Source: Straminergon stramineum
Taxonomy: Eukaryota > Streptophyta > Bryopsida > Hypnales > Calliergonaceae
NCBI GenBank assembly: GCA_963920665.1
Contig: OY987266.1
Coordinates: forward strand, 5,461,001-5,525,000
Direction: 5' to 3'
DNA length: 64,000 bases
Shown: positions 35,904 through 45,953 of the stretch, in pieces
Numbering within the stretch: position 1 is the stretch's first letter
Layout of the letters: every line of letters begins with the position of its first letter
Made by a program: the position numbers and the translations under genes
The notes under the pieces: generated by a model
The model's input: only the letters and a program-made list of their open reading frames with translations
What the model was told of the DNA's origin: nothing
Database searches by the model: none

Positions 35904-36873
35904 TTAACCCCTCACTGCTGAAGGGGACCAAAAGTGTCGCCAGGTCAAATTCAAAGTGCTGTAACTTTTGCATCCAATGCCCAAATTCAATAAAAACTTG
36001 TTGGAGAATTTGCGCTCTCTCGTCTAGTTTGTGTGGTAAAATTTTCAGATCAATACAAGATGTACTGAATTTTTGGAAGCCAATCAAAGTTCACAAGTTC
36101 AAATTGAGTTCACCAAACTGCATTTGATGGCTGCAACTTTTGGAGCTTGTATCTCCTTCATCCAAAGTTCGTTTTCAATCAAATTTGTTGGGTTATGTTT
36201 CCCTTGAAGTCTAGTTATTGTGGAAGAATTTTTATGTCAATCTAGGTTGTTTTGAATGTCTGAGAGCAATTCGAAATTCAAAACTCTGACATTTTTGGAT
36301 TTGAGTGAACTTCAACGGCTTGTTTCTTCTTCACACAATGTTTGTTTTCAATAATTTGTTTTGGAAAAGTTTTGCATACTAATCTAGTTTGTGTGTATAA
36401 AATTCCATATCAATCCAAGAAGTTATAAGTGACTGAGAAGCATTTTAGTAGAAGGAGGTTCAGTTTTTGATGGGGGGTTTTGCAACTTTTCTTGCTATTT
36501 ATTGACATTTCAAAGCCATTTTGCAAACACAATGAGTCAATTGAATGATATTTTTTTCACCAATGTGTTTTTACGCTGATTTTGAATCACTTTATAGTTT
36601 AAAGTTTCTTCATTTGAGTAGATTTAGAAACCAAATTTTGCCTCCAAATGTATTTTTAGGAAAATTTCAGCATCCTTTTTCAACACTAAAACATTATAAT
36701 CTTGCAATCTATGAGGTTAAATGACACCAAATTTGATGCACGTCATCTACAACAAGTGCACTACAAGATTGTATGGTTAAGATCTCTATAACTTAGTGAA
36801 AATTATATCTATAACACTTCAAAAGAAACGTTGTTTTTTAAATTTGTTCAAGCCTTGGTCAGTGAGGGGTTAA
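35904..36873 (+). mobile_element. 970-bp TIR element with an internal ~180-bp tandem structure
   Basis: The ends TTAACCCCTCACTG (35904-35917) and CAGTGAGGGGTTAA (36860-36873) are a perfect 14-bp inverted repeat. Inside, a unit containing TCTAGTTTGTGTGG-AAAATTTT-AGATCAAT recurs near 36022, 36211 and 36382 (spacings about 189 and 171 bp) as diverged copies. The first bases, TTAACCCCT then AAGGGGACCAAAAG, resemble the ends of the family at 29238 and 57632. No coding capacity. Confidence 0.7.
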
Positions 36874-37074
36874 AAAATGACTCTCAAAAGAGGGGGAGAA
36901 TCAAAAGCAAATTATAACATTACTTAAACAAAACACTTGGAGTTGTCATTTCGGTCCATGGAAAAAATATTAAAATAAAAAAAATTTGCCCATAAGGTAG
37001 GATGATAATTAGTTGTTGCACATATTTAGGTTAACCTTGGAAGGAAAAACATACATGCATCAAGAAAGTACATA

Positions 37075-37259
37075 CCCCCATTGCTTCAATATTGTTTCAA
37101 AGGGTTCACAGTCCAACAGTGAAAATATATTATTGCAATAGTACATTTCCAATAGGTATATTGAAAATGTATTATTGCAATACATTTGCAAGATTGTAGC
37201 AATATACTTTTAATATTGGACTATGAGCCCTTTGAAACAGTATTGAAACAATGGGGGGG
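37075..37259. mobile_element. 185-bp MITE-like element with ~40-bp TIRs
   Basis: The left end CCCCCATTGCTTCAATATTG continues TTTCAAAGGGTTCACAGTCC. The right end is GGACTATGAGCCC, then TTTGAAACAGTATTGAAAC, then AATGGGGGGG. These are inverted repeats with about five differences. The interior has two copies of TATTATTGCAATA. No coding capacity. The flanks 36874-37074 and 37260-37560 show nothing else. Confidence 0.75.
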
Positions 37260-37560
37260 CTTTTCTCCAATGCGGGCAATGGCCCTCTCACCTAGCTTGT
37301 CAAACAAAAATTATAATATTCCTAGATGAATTCATTGTGCATTCCATGGCCTTATAAAACCAACTTGTAACTAAGAGCTATCTTATAATAAAAGACAATT
37401 TCAATGAAATTTTGGATTTTGGATTGCCAAGATTGAGAAATTTAAGAAGTCTTGCCTCAAACAATTTAGAATGATACACATTTTAGTAAAATTGTCCATA
37501 AAACATCAAGGTTTATTAAATTTTAGCCCATTTTACATTTTAGGCAAGCTTCTAGGGTGC

Positions 37561-38600
37561 AAATTTGATTGAATTTTGAAGAAACTTGGTATAGATATGT
37601 AATTTACTACTATATTTAATTATCATAATTTCTATACCATTTTGATATACCATTCAAAAGTCACACCTATACATACCATAAGAGGTTTATTTTGAGTTAG
37701 GGACATGCATACCAACTACAAAACCCACTTTTTTCAACATTCTCAATTTATTTGTATTTGGAAAGCTTTGAATCCTTCTATGATGATTATTGAGATGAAA
37801 GTTATGAAGAGTTTTATTTTGCTGAAAATTTTAGAAATTCTTCCCAAAAATAAAATATAAAGTTCATTTTTTTAATCAATTTTCCATATTTTTTATAAAT
37901 AAATAAAAATAGGTTGCATATTACTTATTAAAACAACACCACTGTTGGGACTGATATTGTTCAAATCTAAATAAAAGTTATTAAAGCTTTAATTAGTGTT
38001 TTCCCTCATATTATAACCCCTAAAGGACCAAGTGTTTATGCAATATATACAAGGAATCTTGGATAGGTTCCTACAAAATCAATTTGGATTAGATGTCCAT
38101 GAAATTTTGACACAAGGTGTGAACATGTACCCCCTTAATGAAAATATAACTCTTTTTCCAGTTGAGCACACAGATCAAAAGTTATATTGCCTTGAACTTT
38201 GGGGGCAACTATGGATAGAATGTGAAAAAATCCTACTACAATTTTGAAATTTGGCAAGTATGTAACACACATGATACAAGATGCAAAATGTCTAAAATCA
38301 CCATAGAAAGAGTAAAAATCTCACTCTAAGAGGATTAAGGTCTATTGGCCCTATTGGATAAGGGTAGAAAAACACTTTTTTCTAACTTCAATTGTTATCA
38401 TCTTTCAATCTGTGTGGTCAAAATTTTTTAAATATTTTCCACACATTCCCATAGTACTCTGATATAAATTTATAAATTCTAGTACAGTTGAAAAATGAAA
38501 TTTTTTTTTTCATTTTTGTCTCTCTGTCCTAAAAAATGGGCAATTTTTTACAATTTTTATCCCAAATGTGCCATGATTTCTTAGGAAGTAACTCCTTTTG
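37561..38600 (+). mobile_element. strongly diverged relative of the TTAACCCCTAAAG element family
   Basis: Landmarks of the 29238 and 57632 copies occur in the same order: GGAAAGCTTTGAATCCTTC, ATGAAAGTTATGAAGAG, TTTTATTTTGCTGA, TATTACTTATTAAAACAACACC, ATCTTTCAATCTGTGTGG and TTTTCCACACATTC. TAACCCCTAAAGGACCAAG occurs at about 38016, inside this region, so a second element end may be nested. Outer ends are not clear and the boundaries are approximate. The 71-codon ORF at 38032 lies inside and is not called. Confidence 0.45.
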
Positions 38601-39493
38601 GAAAAGACAGAATGTAAGGTATTATAACTATGTTGAAGTTTCTTAATATAGGTACTCAAAACTTATTTTTTCATCATTTCTTTTATTAGAAGTTGCAAGA
38701 CATACTCACTTTTTAATAAAAGCTTGAAAGATGAAACCTTGATGTTTGAGGAATGTTTAAGGGAATTGAAAAAGACTTGTTTGTTCACTTTGAATAAAAA
38801 GATCATGCAATATACATGGTCAACTTTTTCCAAAAGAATGACACATATGCATATTTGTATAGTAAATTTTTTTCTTCAATGCTTAGGATATGGCATTTTC
38901 AAGTGTTTTTTTATGAAACAAAGTCACAAATTTTGATAGTTAACACCACTCTATGTTAACTCTTTTATCTCCTGTGGTCTCATTGTCCACTTAGGAGATA
39001 AATGAAAGTTTGGGCAAGTTCTGAGCAGTGCTATTTTGTGAGAATGCATGCATGAGCCTGTAAGCGTTAAACAAGGATTATGTGAGCATTGAGCTCATAA
39101 ATTTAAAAAAGTATTAGAAAAATTAATAATACTTCTAAAAATAGATTTCATCTTAAAATTTGAATCAAATATTATTATTTTTAATAAATTTTAGTACCTA
39201 CTATTGTGGACCTATGCTTATTACCATGGATATGTAAAATTCAAATGAAAATTCTTAATTTTCAATCTTGTCTAGAAGTATACACTATGAAGATGAAGAA
39301 TCCAATTGATGTGAAAGATGAATGAAGATGGAAAAAAGTTTGTTTAAAATAGTGGTTGATGATTGTCCTACAATAGTATGGATCTTCTCGAGGTTGATGG
39401 GAAGGTGCCAATAGTTTTCTCTTGATGTGCTATTATTTGGATTTTCTTTAGAAAATAATTGTTGATAAGATTTCATTATGTGTGGCAAGCCTT

Positions 39494-39735
39494 CCAATAA
39501 ATTTTAGCCCTATAGAGAGTTATTAAGACTTCGTTTCTGGTCCCTTTACTGTGCAACTACAAAAGAAAATTTAATTTAAAAAAAATAGTCAATCTAATGT
39601 GGCATTAGTACTGCCACATCAAATTCCAGATTTTGAAAAATAAAAAATAATCTTTGATTTTGATTTTTTTCTATAATTGCACCGCATGGATGCAAAACTT
39701 GTAGCCTCTTTAAGGGCTGAATTTTTTTGCAATGG
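39494..39735 (-). mobile_element. MITE-like TIR element, copy 2 (inverted relative to 10829-11127)
   Basis: Its reverse complement begins CCATTGCAAAAAAATTCAG, continues AAGAGGCTACAAGTTTTGCA, AATTATAGAAAAAAATC, TTGATGTGGCA, GTAGTTGCAC and GAAGTCTTAATA, and ends TATAGGGCTAAAATTTATTGG. All of these match the copy at 10829-11127 with moderate divergence. The copy is shorter, having lost part of the central A/T region. Confidence 0.7.
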
Positions 39736-39994
39736 AATTAGCTACACCAAGTTTCATTTTTGTTGATCACCATCTTGTAGTAGCGTGGATATTCTCAAGG
39801 GGGATACATATACCTATGTCTTAACGAGTTGGTAACTAGACTTGTTAAGATTTTAAGAAAATATTTGGTTGATAAGGCTTATTTTTGTAAGGAATAAGCT
39901 TGCTTACACCAAAATGTTGATTAGTTGATCATTGTGTTTTTGTGGGACCTTTTGGGGATCCAACTCTTTTGTCTTGATTAGGTGGTTGTTTGGT

Positions 39995-40070
39995 TGATCA
40001 CTCCCCTCTTGCTACCTAGTAATCCTTAGTTAGTGCCAAGGGGTACCAAGCAGCAAGAGGGGAGTGATCA
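39995..40070. repeat. perfect 19-bp inverted repeat with a 38-nt spacer
   Basis: TGATCACTCCCCTCTTGCT at 39995-40013 is exactly complementary to AGCAAGAGGGGAGTGATCA at 40052-40070. The arms have mixed composition, unlike the A/T background, so a chance match is unlikely. The spacer contains GGGGTACC. The transcript would form a stable hairpin. It may be the remnant of a foldback element. Confidence 0.8.
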
Positions 40071-40824
40071 TAAAAATCTAAATTTTAATGGAACAACCCA
40101 ATTTGATTTCAAGAGAATCTTAACTAATCACCAATTTTTTTTCTTTGTAAAATTTAGCAATGTCCAATAAATGACACATCAAAGTTGTTCAAGGGACCAC
40201 AGTAATAGGTCCACGATATTAGGTATTCATAAAATTTACTAATAAAATTTATAATGTAATAGATAATTTAGCCAAAAAATATAGATGGAATCTCTAAAAT
40301 ATTGTATGTTCATGCGCTCACATGCTCACAAAATAGCAACCCAAAGCAAGTTCCTATGATCTCAATTTTTGGTGCAATTTTTTCAAGCTTTTTTTTAAGA
40401 TAAAAATTGTAATAATTTTTAGGAGTATATTTTATTTCAATTGGTGCTTCAAAATCTAAATTTATGCCATTCTAAGTACAAATTTCAACTCATCAAGTAG
40501 CAAAGAAATTTTCAAAAACTTGAATTTTCAAATCTAAAATTTTGTTTCTCATAGATTATATTTTTGTCTACATGAAGAGCAAGGGTTGCTATTATGTGAG
40601 CATAGGAATGTGAGCCCATAAGGCTATAATACTACATGCCTATGTTATAGGTGTATATACTATAGAAACTATCTATGATTATAGGGTGTATATGTTACAA
40701 ATACCCATATTATAGGTGTTTATGATACATACACCTTCTATAGTGCGTGGTATCTATATTATAGGTACCTATAATATAGGCTCATTGCTCACAAGCTTGC
40801 ATTCTTGGGCTCACATACTAGCAC

Positions 40825-41129
40825 CATTGGAACATTTTCTTCAAAAAATGACATGTTGGATTTGTTTTTGAGCTCAATTTTTACAATTTTCCATAAAAAA
40901 AAGTTCTACAAGGTCAAATTTGATTTTAGAACTATTTCACCATTGGAATAGTGTATTTTGATTATACCTTAGATCTTATAATAAATAATTTCTCTCTATC
41001 TTATATTGACTTCTACTTCACAATTTTTTAAAGAATAAAAATCATAATATTTTTTTGAAGTTTTTCCTAGACTTTCAACTAAATTTTCATGATAATTTTT
41101 TTAATTCAAAACTTGAAATGCAAAAATTT
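40825..41129. other. short gap between repeat elements, nothing seen
   Basis: AT-rich, no coding frame or repeat recognised. Confidence 0.35.
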
Positions 41130-41700
41130 TAGCCCCTTTAGGACCAAGGGCGCACAGTCCAATTTTCCAAAATTGTGAAGATGTATTATGATATAAAATC
41201 TAGAGTAATAATATAATGATGATTCTTAAATAATAGTTGTAAAATATGATCCATAAATTGCATCTATGCTATTAGACCAACTAGTAAACAAATTAATATT
41301 TTAAAATAAAACTTGAAGCCCATAATTCCTTTTAAAATCAATTGTAGATTTTGACTATTTGTAATTTTCAAAAGAATTTTGATCTTTTAAGATCAAGATA
41401 TTAAGCTCTAATCATAGTTATTTTTGTTGTATTTTATTTATTCAAGTTGTTTTGAAGGATAATTTTATGAATTGAAAAAATTCATTTTTGAGGCTAGACT
41501 CCCTAATACTTTTTAAATAATATAATATTTGAAAAAGAAATTCTCAAGAACCTATACCGTATAAATGTTAAAGAACTAATACAAGAATCTTCAAAAAAAT
41601 GGATGGATGAAAAAATGCATTATTGTGTGCTTGATATGTGTTTGTGTACATTCGATGTTTAAATTTTGAATGTCTAGTCCTTAAGAGATAAAATTAAGAG
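41130..41700 (+). repeat. ~570-bp dispersed repeat, copy 1
   Basis: Aligns by eye in the same orientation with about 49380-49960. Shared blocks in order: GTCCAA-TT-CCAAAATTG, AAGATGTA, ATAAAATATGA, GATGCTAT-like then ATTG, TTTTAAAATCAATTGTAGAT-like, TTCTAATTATGAT-like, TTTATTTATTCA-GTTG, TTGAAGG, and a tail of AATGCAT, CTTGA-ATGTGTTT, TTCAAATTTTGAA with CTTAAG. The start has TTAGCCCCTTTAGGACC and the end has CTAGTCCTTAAG. These resemble the TTAACCCCTAAAGGACC ends of the other family, so both may be TIR elements of one superfamily. Confidence 0.5.
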
Positions 41701-44645
41701 GATTCAAAGTCTTATAAACTAGTTTGCCCCAATGCCTTGAAACCATGCATGTTTTTCACTTTGAATGAAATTATCTTGCAATCTATGTAGTCAAAGTTTC
41801 TGAAAAAAAATTCATACATTCTTGCACTAGTCTATTGCTAGATCCTGTAGTTAGACATACAAAAAATATAATGTAAAGACTACTTTGTAACCAAGGCCAC
41901 AAAAGTGGAAGACTTTTGAACAATGAAGTAGGCTCAATTTTGGAAATTAAATTGATAGATGGATAGAAAACATTGTTGTTTGCTTAGTTGTTTGTCTTCA
42001 ACAAAAATATGATCAACATCCAACATGAAGATTCAAAGATTATAATATCTTTGCACATGAATATCCAAGATAAAATTTGCTATCCTCAAGGTAACTCTAC
42101 ATTATTTATAACTATAGATGTATTTGAATATGTTTCATGTAAAGCCGCATGTAGAAAGAGGATTGGAAGTGACTTCCAATGAGTGTGGTGTTAAAAGCAT
42201 AGATCAAAAATTGAAGCTGAGAATACTTTTAAAGTGGTGAAATTTGAAATGTGTATATGAAATTGATACCAAGGATATTCACTAAACCATGATAAATTTG
42301 AAAAATTGGACTAGTAGACCATATCTGCAACACTTGAATTATGCTAGGTCATGACAAAAATTATCCATAGCCAACATTTAGATGATCAATTATACATTTT
42401 TTGAGCCATGCCATTCTCTATATACTCTAAATTTCTTAATGCAAATGAAGGTGCCATCTTGCATTGCATTTCTATATTATCACTTGAGAAGTTCTCCACA
42501 TACCATGAAGACTTTCTATACAAGTATTGAGTTTTTCTCCTTTCACCTAAGTATCTCATACATCATTGTAATGATATATAATTTGTTTTGGTAGATTTAC
42601 AAGGCTTATTGCTCCAAAGTTACATAATAGTTGCTCTAAATAATAGCAAATATTAGTGTAAATGTGACTATTGAGAATATGATAACGACTTTGTGGAGTG
42701 AAGTTTCAAGTGTATACATCTATTTCTAGGAGTTTTTGTAATAAGCATAACATTGTTGATGTATTTTGGGGGAGATTGTCCCCACATAATTGGATTGTTT
42801 TGGGGACATCTTGCCTATATTAGTCTTCAAATTGAGGCTCCTTGGCTATCTGATGAAGAAACATACCTCCTTATATAGAATTGGGTGAATCAAAATTTAT
42901 TTTATACAATAATATGAGAAGATGTGATCTTAGAAATTGTGATGAACTCCTACAATGCTTGATTCTTTTTTTGAAATTGTGCACATTCTTGCTTATATCT
43001 TTGTACAAATATATAATTTATTCCATCGTCATCAAATTGTTCTTAAAAAATTTGCCTTTTATAGACATTAATATTACTTTAGATGAATGAGAAGTCATTT
43101 GGACAAAACATTGCCCACAAGTACTTTGTTCATTGTCCCAAATGAGACCTTTGGAGCATTAAGGGTTTAAGGTAATTGCACCTATTTGTAACCCCTTTCT
43201 AAAATTGTCTACTACATATTCTTGTCTAAAATGTACAAACTCTATTCATAAGAACCTAGAGTCAATTTTAGTTTCACCTAATTTCAACACTTTCATGAAA
43301 ATTCATAGTTTGGTTATATAATATCAAAAAATGCATTAGAAAACAATCTTAGAATCTTCTTTCCAATTCCAACAAGCTCCAACAACTTTTTGGGCAATTT
43401 GTTAATAAGAAAATTTATTTATTTCAATTGTAGAGACCTTATTGGTGTAAAGAGTGTAAATTCTAAGGTATACGATATGTTTCTGATTAGGGCTTCATTT
43501 GCATAGGGTGACCTATTTTCATGAATGAGGGGAATATGATTTAGACCATCATAGTCATTCAAGGTAACAAGAATTAAACGATGTATTGGTAGGAGATGGC
43601 AATTTCCCTATGGATAGAAATGGTGGCTACCTTGATTGGAAATTTGTGTGTTGAGATATTAGAGTAAATGGATTTGCATTAATGGTGATGGTGATAAAGA
43701 CTCTTCTTATCATTAAGATACAAAATTGGTGACATATTGATTTCTAGTTTCTTGTATTCTTTGTTTTGTACACCATCACAACTAGATTTTAGTCTTGTGC
43801 TTCTCAAAAATAGATTTGTCTACACATCAAGAATAAATTGAACTATAATCTACACTTCCTTCAATTTCTACCAATTCCAAACTTGATGAAAAATTAAAAC
43901 TAAATATTACTATTTTCATTATTCAATCCTATGACTGGAGAAACTTATTCCCCCTACCATCGGTCAATTGGACATATAATAGAACCACTCATTACTAGCC
44001 ATTTAAGCATTTTGTGCATGATCTGGAGTGGTAGAAGGCATTGCTAATTTTTTGCCTTGTAAGCTTAGAGAGATAGAAATGATCGACATTGTCCAATTTT
44101 CATAATTTTTTTCCTTAAATTCAAATTGTTATGAATTTTAGAAGCTAAAAGTTAGTCCACACCTATCTCCAACACATAGATTCTTCCATCACTACTCATC
44201 TAAAGACTAATTTGGCTCTTAAAATGAAGCACATGTGTCATAACAATGATGGCTAGAAGATGGTGGGAAACCAAGAACTAATGGTTACTTATTAGTCATC
44301 TCTTTGTTGAATTTCTCATTATCAAGATGATCACCTATTTTCGACCACTTAAGCAATTCAACCTATTTGCATCCTAGGGAAGTTTGAAGAATTTTTTTTC
44401 CCATGTAGAGAAATAGATTTCAATAGGATTTCATAACTTTTTCCATTTTTTTCCTTAAAAATAAAATTACTATGAATTTTTTTCATGAAGATTTTGTTTG
44501 CCCCATTCTTGATACATAGGCCAACCTATTTCCAACCATAGGCTAGTTAGAAAACCAATGTAAGTGATCACTGTGGCTTTCAATGTACATGTCGTGATCA
44601 TTGTATGTTTTCAATGTTCACCTCCTAGACATTTTCGTTGCTTCT
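41701..44645. other. intergenic with one dispersed repeat, no gene seen
   Basis: About 43970-44200 is an inverted copy of about 25060-25400 (GGTAGAAGGCATTGCTAAT, TTCAAATTGTTATGAATTTT). AT-rich short ORFs (for example 42382, 42881) have no coding character. Confidence 0.4.
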
Positions 44646-45953
44646 AAGGTAGGAGGCTCATAACTTGAGCATCTAAGGGATAATGGACTTCTGTAGGAAA
44701 ATCAATAGAGCATAGCATTTTTCACATATTTTGGGTAGAAAGAAAAAAAAGAAACAATTCATTGCCAATTTAAATCGTAATTTTTTGACTTAGAATGAAT
44801 TAACTATGAATTTTCAAAGTGAAAGGTGCATAGGTCGCTATTGGTGCTCGCGGACTGACCATTCTTAATCAAAATCACTCCTTGAATGGAGTACTTCAAA
44901 CTTAGGAAGTTTCTAAAATTTTGGCTCTTAACCCCTAATTGCCTCATCGACCAAATATGGTTGACCTGAAATTTCAGGCTCATTTGGGGATAGGTAGTTA
45001 AATTCTTGTGACTGCTTTGAAATTTTTTATGGGCAATTTCAAAGGTTAGCTACTGAAATTTTTTATTTTTTACAAAAAAAGGTAAATACTGGATTTTTGA
45101 GAGATCCTCAAAGGCATATATGTATCTTATTGGAAGAGTAAAGCTTGCCAATTTTATTTGATTTCTTGGCTTTAAGCAAAGTTTGCCAATTTCACTTGAT
45201 TTGAGATCTAAAAAATTGTTCTTATCCATTTGCTTTGAAAATGGTCCCAATGGAAAGAGTAAAGTGTTTTCATGATATTCACCATTGAAAATTTAAACAT
45301 GCAAATGTTGATTTGGAGTTGATTGCAATTTCTACTTATTAAAAAAATCGCATTTCAACAATTGCAAGTTGGATTGTGTATTGAGTTTGATAGCTCTTCA
45401 TTTGAACTTAAGGTTTTTGGAAGTGCATTTTAGTGTGCTAACACAATTTTTAGGTGGTCATGTCACGTCCAATCCCCCAAAAAATCTTATATGCAAATTT
45501 CTAAAATATTGTGGGGGAGGGGTGGCATACTAAAAATAGAAATTGTGTATTTCTCTTGTTATAATCTCAAAACTTCTATGCAATTTTGCTCGCTAAATCA
45601 ATGAGCTCACTAATAAGCAAGCTCTTTAGACATCCATACGGTTAGATTTTGTAAAAGAACCATTTTTGGGGGGTTGGGGATAACTATAAGCCTATGCTCT
45701 TTTTTCACAGTCAAAACACACTTGGAAAGGCTTAGGCACTTAAGGGTTAAGTCAGAGAATGATCCACATCATGCCTTCAATTATTTTAGCCTTACATAAA
45801 TGAATATTTTTCTCAAAGGGATTGAAGAACACAATTAAAAAGCAAAAAGTGCATGAAAGGAACTATGATCCATTTTTGAAACTCACTGCACTATTCATGA
45901 CAGTTGTACTACATGATTGTAAATGCCCGCTCACAATTCAAGCCTCCTACCTT
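44646..45953 (+). mobile_element. AAGGTAGGAGGCT-ended TIR element, long form (1.3 kb)
   Basis: It starts AAGGTAGGAGGCTCATAAC and ends TCAAGCCTCCTACCTT, the same exact 13-bp inverted ends as 34384-34796. At 1308 bp it is three times longer than the other copies. An inserted segment is likely, since CTTAACCCCTAATTGCC at about 44929 and TTAAGGGTTAAGTC at about 45739 look like ends of the other family. No open frame over 70 codons lies in it, so it does not encode a transposase. Confidence 0.65.

Larger units (their letters stand above)
39027..40824. mobile_element. possible 1.8-kb TIR element containing a nested MITE
   Basis: The left end near 39027 (AGTGCTATTTTGTGAG, then TGCATGCATGAGCC and GTGAGCATTGAGCTC) is inverted relative to the right end 40780-40824 (GCTCATTGCTCACAAGC, TTGCATTCTTGGGC, CTCACATACTAGCAC). 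Within it lie the MITE 39494-39735, the hairpin 39995-40070 and a further inverted pair (40316-40345 and 40583-40614; GGGTTGCTATTATGTGAGC). The arrangement suggests successive nested insertions. Boundaries are tentative. Confidence 0.4.
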
